Assembly: GCA_035772735.1 (NCBI GenBank)
Contig: JASDFA010000007.1
Span: forward strand, 76,532,501-76,596,500
Source of the DNA: Datura wrightii
Taxonomy: Eukaryota; Streptophyta; Magnoliopsida; Solanales; Solanaceae
Direction: 5' to 3'
Length of the DNA stretch: 64,000 nt
Shown here one piece after another: positions 21,489 through 33,924 of the stretch. The first letter of the stretch is position 1. Each line of letters opens with the position of its first letter. Made by a program: the position numbers and the translations under genes. Under the pieces are notes generated by a model, which worked only from the letters and a program-made list of their open reading frames with translations, did no database searches and was not told the origin of the DNA.

Positions 21489-22656
21489 TTTAGCTACTCA
21501 AAATTGCAAGAATGAAATTATAAATCATGCGAGAAATCATAATTAACAACTTACAATGTTGAATGAGTAAAAAGCCATAAATCAATTGCATAATAAACAT
21601 TGAAAATCAAGAACACAATGATGAAATTGTCTCAATGTTTTCGTGTATCTTGTTCTCCAAGTAGTGTTGGGAAACTCAAAATCACAAATTACAATGAAAA
21701 GTATAGGCCCCTTCTAATGAAAAATAAATGGAAAGTATGTATACAATTTATGAAATCTTTTCCTAAATTAATAGGGATTCTAATGACAGGATTACCTACG
21801 AGCTATAGCATGAGCTATGAGTCGTGGGTGCTGATCACAGTATGAAATGCAGCATGTGGATCTCTCAGGTACAGATAGGTTGGACGACTCGTGATGTGTC
21901 ACTACTAGTTGTAGGTGGTAATCATGGTTTGAACTTTTGAATCTAAACCTTTTTGATGATCATCTACTAGTACGTCTTATGGTTCGCATAATACTGGTAC
22001 TACTCGTGTATCCATTCATAACTGGAAGATGTCATCTTGCCAATTTCTTTGAATCTCACCACGAGTCAGTGGCATGACACCTACAATGGTGTTACGACTC
22101 GTGACCTCTGCTCGTACAATAGATCTGCACTTGACTAATTTCTAAATCTCTGCTATGGGCATAAGGTACGGCTCGTATTGTAACATGTAGCAAGCCTTTT
22201 TCTGCACTTTTGAACTTCTTTTCCAAATTCCAACTTTTGAACTTTGTTTCCCTGAAAACAAAGTAAAAGAACCTTATATTCGTGTAAACACACCTAAGTC
22301 CTAGCATTTTCCCTATGTTTTAAGCATTGAAAGTGTCATTAAACAATCGCACATTATGCATTTAAGTTTTTTGTTTACTATTTATAGGCTTATGTGAACT
22401 ATCTTGTATAGTTTGTTTTGATTTTGTGGCCTTGTCGTCTTGCTGTTACTGAGTTTAGCTTTAGTGTAGCCTAGTCAGCTTCTCAATTGCTTATTCATTA
22501 TTCTCGAGACATTATGTGTCTAGTATCCATCTTGGTTGAATGTGACAGGTGGCCTGGCCATCCTTAGTGTTATAGTTATAGTTCTATACAACTGGTTTCT
22601 CAATCAATCTTTAATCAAGTGCCAGTTATGCCTTACCCTAGTTGTGGGGTGTGACA
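21489..22656 (+). repeat. Probable flank plus 5' LTR end of element J
   Basis: The right edge ...GGGGTGTGACA is followed by a primer site, so the right part is a plus-strand LTR. The left boundary is not visible. From about 21810 to 22180 it contains several ACGACTCGTG-type near-palindromes like those in element H's LTR. The first 300 bases (21489-21800) are AT-rich with nothing I recognise. Confidence 0.5.
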
Positions 22657-22660
22657 AACT

Positions 22661-22672
22661 TGGTATCAAAGC
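22661..22672 (+). other. Primer binding site, element J (tRNA-iMet, one mismatch)
   Basis: TGGTATCAAAGC differs from the standard TGGTATCAGAGC at one base and lies 4 bases after the LTR end. Confidence 0.75.
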
Positions 22673-24087
22673 GAAGTCATGTCCTAGGGAATCCACAAAG
22701 CCATATCTAGTAGAGTCCTTCTTATGGGAATATTATGCATCTTACTTATAATCAGGAGGCTATAAGGTATTTAGGAGTTGTTTCACTTTGTTCATTAATA
22801 GAACGTCCTAGATGTTTGAGATATAAATTGTGCTTATTTTTCAGAATTCACCCCTCAATAAGGCATATGGCTATGAGATTTATCAGCACCAATGTTGGAA
22901 AGGGTCCCAATCACCCTCCTATTAATTAGAGCAAGAGATTAGAGGCTCGAAGTGATTTTCCTACTCCCAATATTACATTCCCTACAGTTCCAGTCGTAGC
23001 CCCTGAAGAAAGGGATTTAGCCCGTCCTATTGTCCCAGTTCTGGTAGAGCTACGAGCATATAGAGTTGTTGATCCTTTAGCACCTATTATACTTTCAAGT
23101 GTCTTAAAGGGGCGAGATTTTGAGAAAGTATTTCAGATGTTATCCCAAGGGGTGGTGATTCAAAATTAGTAGTTGGAGTCAATAACAAGGTCCAAGGAAA
23201 GTACTTCCGAGAGTTCTAGGTCTCGTGAGTTTTAAGCATAAATCCTCGAGCCTTTATGGATTAGTACTTTCCATGGGAACTTTGATAGGTTTGAGCTGAC
23301 TGGTTTTTGCAGTGAGAGCAAGGCAACAAGAATCTTCATAAATATGACCTTAGTTTTAATTCTTTGGCATGATATTTTCCAGATATGGTGTGAAATATAA
23401 GAAATAGTGTCCATTGATTTGTATCAGGCTTGGGACCCCATTTGGTTCGAGCGTGTTTGAGAATGATTACCCAGAAAGACATGACTATTGCTTGGATGCA
23501 ATAATTTGCTCAGAAGAATGAAGATCTGATTCACAAGTACTAATAGAGTAGTAGAACAAGGGATGGAAACCAAGTCAACCTGATTATTTAAGGCCCCTCG
23601 TATTGTTTTAAGGCCCCAGGAAGCCAGACATTCAGCTTCTCCTGGAGATTCAGTCCCTTCTTTATGCCTAGATTAGACTTCAGTTTCTATTAGCCCCAAT
23701 TTTTAGGATCGCTAGTGATAGGCCGTGGTAAAAGCAAAGGTAAAAGAGTAGCTTCAGGTTAAATACTGATTCTATATTTTAAGTGTTTAAGTTGTGATTT
23801 TCGCCTTACCCCTTGATATTTCCTAAAGTATAAATAGTAAAGTGGTATTGGAGTTCATCATTACACCTATGGTTTTTTATATATTTTCTTATGATTAGAA
23901 AAATTCACCGATTATGTGGTGTCAAGGAATACCTATTTCATGTTAGATAAATAGGTTGAGTTGAGAAAAGGAGGTTTTATGAATATATGGAATATATTTT
24001 TACGACAAAAGGCAAGGAATTGTTAGAGGTATTATGGCCAAGCTACATCTACCAAGATACCCTCATTCGACGATGAATGATCTTAAT
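22673..24087 (+). pseudogene. Heavily decayed gag remnant of element J
   Basis: This is the internal region between primer site and polypurine tract, only 1.4 kb. Fragments such as VVAPEERDLARPIVPVL-like text (about 22990-23070) and a knuckle-less tail look like chromovirus gag, but stops occur in every frame. No protease, RT or IN is left, so pol was deleted. Function is excluded. Confidence 0.45.
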
Positions 24088-24104
24088 GGGGGGGGGGGGG
24101 AGTA
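24088..24104 (+). other. Polypurine tract of element J with a 13-G run
   Basis: GACGATGAATGATCTTAAT (ending 24087) leads into 13 consecutive G residues, then AGTA and the LTR start TGTTACACCCC. It is the counterpart of the GAATGTTCTTAAGGGGGGAG tract of element C. Confidence 0.7.
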
Positions 24105-25787
24105 TGTTACACCCCTGGAATTTTTTAATTATTATTTAATGATTGTAGGTTGTATCAAGGGAGGTAGGGGTTGTATGTTAGCTGTAGGTGGGGAGGGAAA
24201 TATGTACAAAGGGAAAAGAAAAGGGTATGTGATGTTTATGAATAAGGATCAACTTTAAATGATCATATCTTCCAATCTATAATTAATTAGAAGTCCTACG
24301 ACTTATCAAATTAAATGTATTTGGATCTAGCTTTGAGAACATCATATCTCTCTTCAATCAGAGTTCGGAGTAAAATATTATTGGCATTTTACCGGGACAC
24401 TGTGAAGCAGTGACATGGCCACCGCCTTAAAAATATCCACCGCCCACCTCTTTATATTTTAAAGTATTACGGTATGAATTCATTTTTACCTTTCCCCAAA
24501 GTGAGCATCATCTTAAGGACTTCATATTCTCTATGATTTTCATCAAATTTGAAGGAGAAAACACCAAGTTAAACTCAATCAAATTTCAAGACAAGGAGTC
24601 ACTTGCAATTTGTGTGTGGACCGTTGGTGGCTGTTTTGCTGCAATTGAGCAGTATTTTTGGGGTGACTTCGCTGCGTTTTTGAATGAGTATTAAGCTACA
24701 TATATACTGTCTTATAGTAAGAATTGGATATAAAGAAAAGGTATGAGTTCTACCCTTTAAACATGTCAAGAATATTATCTAAAAAGTAGTAATTGGAAGC
24801 CAATCTATGATGCCCTTTTTGGTGTGTTTTTGCTGATTACTGCCTGGTTTTGGAGGTTGGCGCAGCTGTATCTTTCTGGGAATATACCCCTTTTACAGTG
24901 GAAATTACTCATAGGAAAATATAGGTAAGTTTCCCCTTTCATTTCTCCTTAAAAATTATGACAATGGGCTTGCAAGAAGATGTTGGAATACTGTTTTGTG
25001 TTGATTGTTATGGCTGCCTGATGGGATGACGTTTTGGCTTAACAAAATTGTTTTGGAATAGCCTTAATTTATATTTGTAATTCCAAGTAATTGAAGAGGG
25101 TCGGACATTGATTGATTGGAGGAAGAATCGACTAGATAAACTTGTCAGAATAAGGTATGTTAAGGCATTCCCACCTTCGTTTTTCAAGCCCGAAAATGCA
25201 TCGTTGAAAGGACCAATATTCCTATCTTTCCATACTCCTATTGAGACATGCATGACATTGTATAAAGATTTAGAAATGTTTGGCATCAATCTTGAATAGA
25301 TAAAAGTGTTTGGAGAAAGCAAATGTGAAGTGAAACTCTCTTGAATTCCCTCATGTTTAAGCCACCTAAGGTATGTTAAATTGCTAAAAATCATTTTCTG
25401 ATGTGGCTGTTTTGCTGTACGTCTTGGGACATGAATTGTGATTGTAAACTCGGCGTAAACCAGCGTCCATTTCATGAGTTTTAAGCGAGGAAGTTGAGTG
25501 TGTCGGAGTTGCTAGCAAGTGATAGAAACTGGCTAAAAACACGGGACCACACAAGGTATATAAAGGCATACCTATCTGGTCTTTCAAGAATGAAATCTTG
25601 TTGTTGAAAGGGTCAATGTCCCTATGTTTTTGAACTCCTATTGAGGCATATCATATTTTGCCCGTAATGTCAAATTACTAGATAACAAGCTTGAAGAGTT
25701 GAAGGTGTTGGAAGTGAAAGAATGTAAAATAAAAAGAGTGAATTCAATATGATTATGGTCGTAGTTGTAAATTAGGTCTAAAGTCCT
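24105..25787 (+). repeat. 3' LTR of element J, truncated
   Basis: It starts TGTTACACCCCTGGAAT right after the polypurine tract. I see no LTR end before the I-family LTR at 25788, so the right side is probably lost. No coding content. The distal part holds an imperfect direct repeat, annotated separately. Confidence 0.5.
25130..25740 (+). repeat. Imperfect direct repeat, period about 400 bp
   Basis: The block from AAGGTATGTTAAGGCATTCC (25153) through TTGAAAGGACCAATATTCCT and ACTCCTATTGAGACATGC recurs from 25552 as AAGGTATATAAAGGCATACC, TTGAAAGGGTCAATGTCCCT and ACTCCTATTGAGGCATATC. A shorter partial start occurs at 25370. Confidence 0.65.
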
Positions 25788-26702
25788 GATGAGTTGGAAA
25801 TTTACCACCTCATTAGACTCTTAAACATGAGTTTTTGTTTAGTTCTCAAGTCAATTAGGTGGATTTTCTGCCCTTTCTCTTTGACCTTTGCAGGTACTTA
25901 GCTTGAGTGGAGAAAAGCATGAAATCGAGTAAAACACATGAAGTTCGAGATGAAAGTTGATGAGTTAGCATTTGAAGGAAAGAAGACAAAGATAATAAAG
26001 ATTTGAACTCAAAAAGAGGTGTTAAGGACATGCTTTAAAATGGTGAAACACGGATCCAGAAGTGCAAAATGTAGGCAAAACGCAAAAGCCAATACCTCAA
26101 AACTACTTCCCACCAGCATTTGATAGTCTGCCACTAGTGAATCGCCGGACTAACACTGGTCAACTACCGGTATGTCACACGATCTGCCTTCTCCAAGTCA
26201 GTCATCCACTGGCGAGCAATGGGTGCTTCGCAGATTGGCACCGCAGAAATGCCGATGTTTCACAAGTGAGGCCGTCCAAGGAGGGGTAAAAACATCCAAA
26301 AAGATTCCTAAAGTACCTAGAAACCCCAAGGGCACTTGTGAAAAGTTGTACACAAGAAAGTACAGATATTTACATCACCCTCATTGTACACCACTCATTG
26401 AATCATCCATTATTCATCATTCACTCACTCTTTGAACATAGAATTATAGAATAGAAAGTTATTCTTCTATAGGAACCCCCCTTGTGGGGGAATTCTGCCA
26501 TTGTTGCAAATCATGTGAAGTAAGTTAACGAACACATGTTATGAATGTTGAGAAAAGTTCTTTTGGTATCTTCTCTCTATGCCTAAATATGTCAATCTAA
26601 CTTGCTTGTTAGGGGTGTGTTCTTGGGGAAATTGTAATTACGAATGGGTGCTTATGATTTTATCTTAGATTCTTAATAAAAGCATAGATCTATTGTCTTA
26701 TC
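25788..26702 (+). repeat. Truncated I-family LTR, plus orientation
   Basis: TGATGAGTTGGAAATTTACC and the following 150 bases match the head of the LTR of element I read on the minus strand. The copy stops near 26702, where minus-strand RNase H codons of element H begin, so roughly 600 bases are missing. The open frames at 26062-26435 lie in its GC-richer U3 part and are not genes. Confidence 0.7.
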
Positions 26703-26703
26703 T

Positions 26704-27832
26704 AAAGCACACTCATACCGTAGTCCTTGAGTAGTTCCAACCACCTCCTTTGTCGAACATTGAGGTCTTTCTGTGTGAACACATATTGTAAGTTCTTGTG
26801 GTCCATAAATACATCACGTGTGGACCCCACACAAATAATGTCGCCATATCTTCAAGGCAAATATCATCGCGGCTAATTCAAGATCATAGGTCGGGTAATT
26901 CTTATCATGGACTTTCAACTTTCTAGAGGCATATGCTATCACTTTCCCATGCTGCATCAATACACACCCGAGTCCGATTCTTGAAGCATTGCAATACACT
27001 ACGAACCCATCGGTGCCCTCTGATAGACTTAACATCCGTGCTGAAGTAAGTCGAGCCTTCAACTCTTGGAAGCTCTTCTCACAAGCCTCCAACCATTGGA
27101 ATTTCACCTTTTTCTGGGTCAATTTGGTCAAGGGAGCTGCAACAAATGAGAAAACTCAACATATCTTCGATAGCAGCCAACTAAACCAAAGAAACTCTGA
27201 ATATCTGAAGGATTCACTAGTCTTGGCCAATTCTTCATCGCCTTGATTTTCTAAGAATCTACCTTTATGCCCTCACTTGATACCACATGGCCAAAAAATG
27301 CTACGAAGTTTAACCAAAACTCACACTTGCTGAATTTGGCATATAATTGACGATTCTTGAAAATCTAAAGCCCTACTCTCAAATGAGAGGCATGCTTCTC
27401 CTCGCTCTGAGAGTATTATAGGGATTTCATTAATGAACACGATCACGAACATGTCAAAATATGGCTTGAATACCCTGTTCATCAAGTCCATAAAAGATGC
27501 AAGAGAATTTTTTTGGCCAAAAGAAATAACTACAAACTCATAATGACCATACCGCGTCTTGAAGGCTGTCTTCGAGATTCACTCTCCCGAACCCTGAGTT
27601 GGTGATACCCGGACCTAAGATCTATCTTTGAGAAGCACTTGGAACCCTGAAGCTGGTCACAAAAATCATCAATCCTGGGTAAAGGATACCTGTTCTTGAT
27701 GGTGACATTGTTCAATTGCCGATAATCAATGCACATCCGAAGGGAACCATCCTTTTTTCGGACAAATAAAACTGGTGCACCCCATGGAGACTTGCTCGGT
27801 CTAATGAAACCGTTATCTAAAAGGTCCTTCAA
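26704..27832 (-). pseudogene. RT/RNase H pseudogene of element H
   Basis: The RT N-terminal part (27530-27832) shows WGAPVLFVRKKDGSLRMCID and FSKIDLRSGYHQ. The palm region (27140-27530) is frameshifted. RNase H begins in the block 26814-27131 (VVYCNASRIGLGCVLMQHGK, LELAAMIFALK); the first catalytic Asp of the usual CDAS is Asn here. Beyond 26814 the WLELLKDYG text can be followed to the junction near 26703. Non-functional. Confidence 0.75.
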
Positions 27833-28510
27833 CTACTCTTTCAACTCTTTTAGCTCGGTTGGAGCCATTCTGTAGGGAGGAATAGATATAGGCTGCGTGT
27901 CGGGATGATGATCAATACCAAAATTAATTTCCCTCTCAGGAGGAACACCTGGTAAATCATCCGAAAATACTTCTGCGTACTCACAAACTACCAGAACTGA
28001 CTGGATAGTCGGGGTCTCAGACTCAACATCCTTAACCCTAACTAGATGATACATACAACCCTTGGAGATCATCTTCCTGGCCATAAGATAGGAAATAAAA
28101 TGACCTACAGGCACGGCCAAACTACCCTTCCACTCCAAGACTGACTCACCTAGAAAGCGAAACTCCACTGCACAGGTTCTATAATTAAAAGAAGCATAAC
28201 ACGCAAATAACCAATCCATGCTAAGAATAATATCAAATTCAGTCATGGCTAACTCTATAAGGTCTGCGGAGGTGAATTTATGCAATATAGTGATCAGGCA
28301 AATTTTATACACCTGCCTAGCTGCAACCAAATCACCAACAGGAGTAGAAACTGAAAATGGTACTGACAAAGTTTTCGGACTAACTCCAAAGCTACTAACA
28401 TTATACGGTGCCACAAGAGACAGAGTAGCCCCTAGATCTAACAAAGCATAAGCATTAAGATGAAACACTTGTAACATACCAGTAACCACATCCGATGAAG
28501 TCTTATACTC
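27833..28510 (-). pseudogene. Protease and linker of element H
   Basis: The block contains ALLDLGATLSLVAPY, the position of the aspartic-protease active site, then IILSMDWLFACYA, VSKGCMYHLVRV-like text and the EINFGIDHHPDTQPISIPPYRM lead-in to RT. The usual D-S/T-G triad reads DLG, which is unusual for a functional enzyme. A stop separates it from RT. Confidence 0.7.
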
Positions 28511-29718
28511 CTACGGGTCGCAAGAGCATAGAACCTATTCTGTCGCTGACCGCTAGCTGAACTAGTCGAGGCACCTTGCTGAGGGGAACGTTCTGCTGGA
28601 GTGACTAAACTAGCGGCTAGCATACAAGCTCTGCCGCCCTCTGATCTGGCCGAAGGGTAATCCTTGAGTCTCTGTCTGGGTTTGCCACACCCAAAACAAG
28701 CATCTAAGCCAGCTATGCACCTCCTTGGGTGATTCTTGTCGCACCTCGCACAAGCTGGGAAGGTGTACTCTATCTGCATGCTACCCTGGCCTCTTGAATT
28801 TGAGGCCCTGCTCCTTCGATCCCCACTTGACCTCGATAGAGTACTAGCTGATGATGGTTCTAGGTTAAAAGACCTGTGATGAGACTGTTGGTGCTGTCCA
28901 CCCCCCGATCTAGCTTATGAAGTCCCATAATTGTCTATCCTCGCCCTCTTAGCCTCTTTTTGTCTCCGATACACTGACTTCATCTACTGGGAATGCAACA
29001 CTATACGAGAAAAATCTATGTCCTGATGCAGCGTGGCAATCCTATAGTCCTTATCCTGGTAGTCCGCCACTCTATGCACAAATCGGCTCACCCGAGCCCT
29101 CTGGTCTGCCACTAACTCTGGTGCATACTTGGATAAGAGGGTGAACTCAAGAGCGTACTCCTGAACTGACATATCACCCTGCTTCAGATTTACAAACTGG
29201 GTCACCTTCAGTTCCCTCATCTCACGAGGGAAGAACTGATCCAAAAAGGCTGCATGAAACTCTTTCCAACCTATAGTGCCTGCCCCCGCTACCCTACCAT
29301 CTCTCTATTGTGTGAACCATATATGCCACCCCTTTCCGCTGATAGGAGGACAAATCAATGCACTCTCCATTTTTCATCCCCATGACCTGGTTGATCTTTA
29401 CAATCTTGTTGATGAATTCATGTGGGTCCTCATCTACCATGGACCCAAGGAACTCCGGTGGGCTCATTCTCAAGAAGTCTCTGACCTGAGTCTCTGCTGC
29501 ATTGCCATTTTGCGAAACATACGCAACAGCCTGCTGATTCACTTGAGTGGTCAAGGCCTACGCAAGCATCTGGATAGCTGCCCGAAACACAGCATAGGCA
29601 ATTGGCTCTGCTGTCTAGTGCTCCAAAATTGGTGGGGCTTCTTGGTGCAGAATACCGTTGCCATCCTCGTGGCCTTCATCATTCCCATTTCTCCTACCAT
29701 TCATTCTTCGAGTAGCCA
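28511..29718 (-). pseudogene. gag of element H with two zinc-knuckle motifs
   Basis: Translation would begin at an ATG at 29718 (MATRRMNG). The capsid domain is split over two frames: 29294-29554 (PPEFLGSMVDEDPHEFINK) and 28984-29244 (FFPREMRELKVTQFVNLKQG). The C-terminal part (28560-28779) carries CARCDKNHPRRC and CFGCGKPRQRLKDY; the second has lost its His and last Cys. Neighbour protease follows directly. Frameshifts and stops make it dead. Confidence 0.75.
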
Positions 29719-29910
29719 TGATTCTACAATCGCAAATAACACGAATTAGAAGGATAGAAAGACTTTTCATCACACGATATAGATCATGAAAGAAGGAAAC
29801 ATTTCCTAAACGTCTCGTAGACTCTTTGTCATAAGTGTGGCAGGCTTCACACCCATGAAAAAGACTCTACTCAATGCATCTTTCAGACACCGTAGGACAC
29901 TTTAAACCTA

Positions 29911-29925
29911 TTGCTCTAGTACAAA
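29911..29925 (-). other. Degenerate primer binding site, element H
   Basis: The minus strand reads TTTGTACTAGAGCAA, recognisable as a decayed TTGGTATCAGAGCAA initiator-Met site just inside the LTR. Confidence 0.55.
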
Positions 29926-29928
29926 GTT

Positions 29929-32142
29929 TGTTATGATCCAAACGTAGATCCGAATTGTAACACGGGACAAAGAGCCCTGAGAGACTTCAAGTCGACCCAT
30001 GGCATGAAAATTCATCTAACTTCATATCACTTAGACTGGAATATTGAACATATGATATAACGGAACTTAATGGTAACATAAACATAGCATAATAAGCGAA
30101 AAGTACTAAAAATACATAACAATTAAGTACTACAATTAGTCTAAAAGCCTCTATCATATCAGATGGGTTGATGGACAACATCCCTAGCTACCCAGCAAAA
30201 CTTAAATAAAAGGAACATTAGTGTCTGAATATATGGCCCTCAGAACATGAGTACTCAACAAAAAGGGTTGATGGCTAAACTTTGAAATAGACTACTGAAG
30301 GGGCTGAGCCTGAGAGTCGTGTCCTGTATCATGAAATAATACAACATAGAAAGTATGTGGTCATTAGGTGGAATGTACCGAGTATGAAAGGTAAGTAAAA
30401 TGGACATTTAATATGTATAAAACTCATAAATGATCATAATAGTGCGACAACATGCTCATGACATAAGTAGCATATGATAACATAAGGCTCTAGGTTTTCA
30501 AAACATTCGTAAATCCGTCATAGTCATAATCATAAGAGAAAAGCATTATTGAACATGACTTGAGCCAATATACACAACCATAAACATGCATAAATCATGA
30601 GGAACAGGCCGAGATTCTTATAACTGACATACCCCATATGAGCACACGCGGAGCGCGATCTGTAACTCTAGTTGGGAGGGTCTACGTACCTTGCCATGGG
30701 TAGAACCATGAAGGCCGTGATGTCACACATGAAAGGGCCCATTTGGGCAAGGGGACAATCCCAAGGGAGGTCCCATCATGTCCTATGGTGGCATATAGTT
30801 CTAAGATTTAGGGAAGAAACTGGGCCCCGAACCTACTCGGTGTTAAATACTACCCCTAAAACATGTATAGTACTCATAGTATAATATGCATAAAATATGG
30901 GCTAGTTAAATCACGATAATCATAAACATACTTGTAAATACGTGAACTAGCCATGACGGTATGGCCATATGTTGGCCAAAAACATAATTATTAAATCATG
31001 GAATTCATGCATACTTGTAGATCATATATATACACTTCACAAATCATCAATTCTTAATGGGTATTTTAATACATTCATATTTTGAATCATAAATAATGAT
31101 GGTTTTATGAATATGAACAATTTATGTAAAGATTATAACTAGATTCATCAAGGAACATGCATAATTAGGCTTAATTTAGTAGATATTGAAATCAATAATT
31201 TTATAATCAAAATAGTTGTAGAATCTGATCATAATTCAGAAAATATGATGTAAATCACGATAGATAATAACCCATTGATAGATCGTTAGAATTTCACAAG
31301 ATTTAAGTTAAAACCTCAAAAGAGTTTTGAATAAATGTCATGAATTAGGAGAGATTGGGCATGGGTGTGAACAAAAACACACATTCATAACCCTACATAC
31401 CTGTAAATGGTTGATTCTTACCCTCCCTTGAATGCCCAAGAAGGAATTGAACAAAACCTTGAAGTATTGACTTGATCACCTCCTTAGTCTACCACTCTTT
31501 CATGCATGAATATGAAAATAGCCTAAAATGAACTTAACCCCTTTAAAAGTCAGTATTCATAACTCATAGAAAAATAATTGTCCGGAGGTCCCAACGAGGG
31601 ACCCCACGACTCGTCGTCAAGGGTCACAACTCGTGGAGTTGTTCGTTAAGTAAATTTCTCAACAAGTTTCCTCAGCTCTTAACAGTGGACATGACGACTT
31701 GTGACCTAGTGACCATGACTCATGGTCACCATCTGTGAAGTGCACTACCTGAGCTTCAACAAAACCTTCCCTGCTTGACCATGACTCACCCCACGAATTA
31801 TGGGGACTGACTACGAATCGTGGGGTCCTCTCGTCAAATGCACTGCCTCCCTTCTTCTCTTTTATTTCCTTACTCACCCCACGACTGACCTCACGACTCG
31901 TGGGGCCTGACAACGAGTCGTGGTCATGCCCGTGGGGAACCCTTTTCTCAAAATTTCCAACTTCTAAGCTGGCCTCCCCACGAGTCACATCACGACTCAT
32001 GGGTTGCACCAAAAAGTCTTCTCATGACTCGTGGGCTGCAACAACGAGTCATCTCACGATTGGTTCTGTGCCTGGTGCTAGTTTTTAAACATTTCTCCAT
32101 TTCAACTCTCGGGTCTGATCTCTGGGCTTCTGGGGTATGACA
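29929..32142 (-). repeat. 5' LTR of element H
   Basis: 2214 bases, TGTTATGATCC...GGGGTATGACA in plus orientation. AT-rich except for the segment 31580-32070, which is packed with ACGACTCGTGG-type palindromes in U3. No coding content. Confidence 0.75.
31590..32070 (-). promoter_or_regulatory. Cluster of CACGACTCGTGG-type palindromes in LTR H
   Basis: About ten exact or one/two-mismatch copies of CACGACTCGTG or its complement CACGAGTCGTG occur (for example near 31602, 31625, 31711, 31814, 31893, 31911, 31979, 31992, 32024, 32042). The unit CCACGAGTCGTGG is a perfect palindrome around a central base. The cluster is in U3, upstream of transcription in the minus direction. Binding-site arrays are plausible but unproven. 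Confidence 0.55.
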
Positions 32143-33119
32143 TCGACACCTGTCGAATTATTTGTTCTGATAAAATGATGGTTTACGCTCCTTCATGAAC
32201 AAGGGTTAGTTTGGACATTTTCAAAATATATGCCATCACCAGGGAATATAGTTTTATAGCCTCTAGTTGTTGTTATTTTGAATTGATATAGCATCTTAAT
32301 TGGTTTAACTTTACAATTGTGCTTGGTTCCTTCAAGGTTGAATTTTATATGAGCTAGAACTAACTAGAGAGAGAAAGTTCGATGGAAGAGCATATGGATC
32401 ATGAGGATGATGGATCCCGTGATGTCTGATGCAATTCGCCTACCTCCTATGGTAGGGAATGCAATATTTTATATGACGAGTACAATGCTGCATTTACTTC
32501 AAATAAAGGAACTCTTCATAGGAATTCCCAATGAGGATGCAAATCGACATCTCCACAACTTCTTGGAGATTTGTCAACCCTTCCTTACAAATATCACTCA
32601 AGAGTCGATCAGACTGAGACTCTTCCCATTTTCACTCATAGGGAAAGCAACTGCGTGGTTGGAGGAGTTATCTCTCTGGTCTATTACCTCTTAGAATGGA
32701 CTCACGGACGCATTTTTGGATAGGTTCTTTCCTCCCTCGAGTATTTTGAAGCTGAGGGATGACATTACTAACTTCCGACAACATGCGGGGGAACAACAAC
32801 ATGAAGCATGGTTGAGGTTTAAGAAAAAGGTAGCCATTTGTCCAAACCATGGCTTACCCGATGGGGTTTTACTTCAAAGCTTCTACTGATCATTGGATTC
32901 TATCGATAAGTCTATGGCAAATAATTTTGCTGGGGGGTCTATCATGGATTAGCCCTACGGAGTAGCCAAGGCATTACTTGATAGAATGACAAAGACCAAT
33001 GGAGCATGTCATACTAGAGAAGTGGAGGTATCTTCTAATGGAGTTGCCCCTAATATTTTGTGTGCGGAGTTGAGGAAGAGAGATGAGTCCGGAGATGAAA
33101 CTCTTGCCAAAATGATGAC
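32143..33119 (+). pseudogene. gag fragment of element K (Athila-type)
   Basis: From about 32401 the frame gives a capsid-type gag: LFIGIPNEDANRHLHNFLEI, then RLRLFPFSLIGKATAWLEEL, then after a stop LDRFFPPSSILKLRDDI. This parallels FTGLPLEDPQQHLKNFLEI and LTLFPFSLLGEAKRWL in element E's gag. At least three stops are present. The upstream 250 bases are leader sequence without features. The fragment is cut at 33120 by LTR G and should resume far to the right. Confidence 0.75.
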
Positions 33120-33924
33120 TGATCTTGGGAAAAATGGCATGCCCAAGGGATACTTTACAACTTAGTTTTGTCTTGTTTATCTACTTATTTATATACATTC
33201 TCATGTAATTTTAAGTAAATGTGAATATATATACTAACCAACATGATTAGTTCTTGTTTTTGTAGGTTTAAAATGAATTTGAGGAACTAATATTTGATTT
33301 GGTGAAGTGGAGGAATGGAATCGGAAGCAAAAGGCGAGAGTCGGCAAGGAGGACACGCGAAAAAGCCCACCTGCACGACAGCAACATGCCACGGCAGGCC
33401 AGGCTACGCGTCAAGGGCGTGTCACAGCCCCTAACATGCTGCACAAGCAGCGTGCCACGCTGCCATCGCGACAAGGGGCTGCCTGACATGTGTTTGATGC
33501 AAATTCCAGATTGCTTCCGCAATGCCTCCATGTCACAGAGGTAAATTAGCGTGCTCACCTCCGTTCCATGGAGCTATTTCATGCCGGCAATAATTTTATA
33601 CACCTAACATTTACTATAAATAGGTCCCTTAGCTCCTAAAAACATTTTGTCACGTAATATTTCTTAAAAACTACCAAGGAGTGAAGGGAGAAGTGGGAGA
33701 ACTCACCTAGGGTTCTTAAATTTCATCTTCTCTTCTACCAATTCTTGTAAGTATGTTACTTTAATTATGTTTTCTTTTAATTATACGAACTTAATTTGCC
33801 AGAACCCTTCCTCTGGGTTGAAGCCACAAGATATGATTGTGACTATGTAATTTATTTTGGTTTTAAGTTATTGATTGTTGTTTTGTCTTACGTTCTTAAT
33901 TATGGTTGTTTTTATGATTGATCA
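33120..33924 (+). repeat. LTR G (A/E family), first part
   Basis: It begins TGATCTTGGGAAAAATGGCA with CCCAAG completing the terminal inverted repeat, followed by the family's TTGTTTATCTA, ACCAACATGATTAG and GC-rich block (33340-33500), and a TATAAATAG box near 33613. It is interrupted at 33925 by element D, so whether it is a solo LTR or part of a full element cannot be seen. The bases before it are ATGAC. Confidence 0.75.

Larger units (their letters stand above)
26703..32142 (-). mobile_element. Element H: chromovirus-like element, 3' part deleted
   Basis: Minus-strand order: 5' LTR (29929-32142), degenerate iMet primer site, gag, two zinc-knuckle motifs, protease, RT and part of RNase H. 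The sequence ends abruptly at about 26703 in RNase H; IN, polypurine tract and 3' LTR are absent. It is a different subfamily from B, D and F (gag starts MATRRMNG). Confidence 0.8.

Noticed and set aside
21489..25787. A host gene with introns in the poorly explained region
   Set aside because: Splice-like words exist, but there is no open frame with recognisable protein similarity, and the primer site and polypurine tract explain the region as a decayed retroelement.
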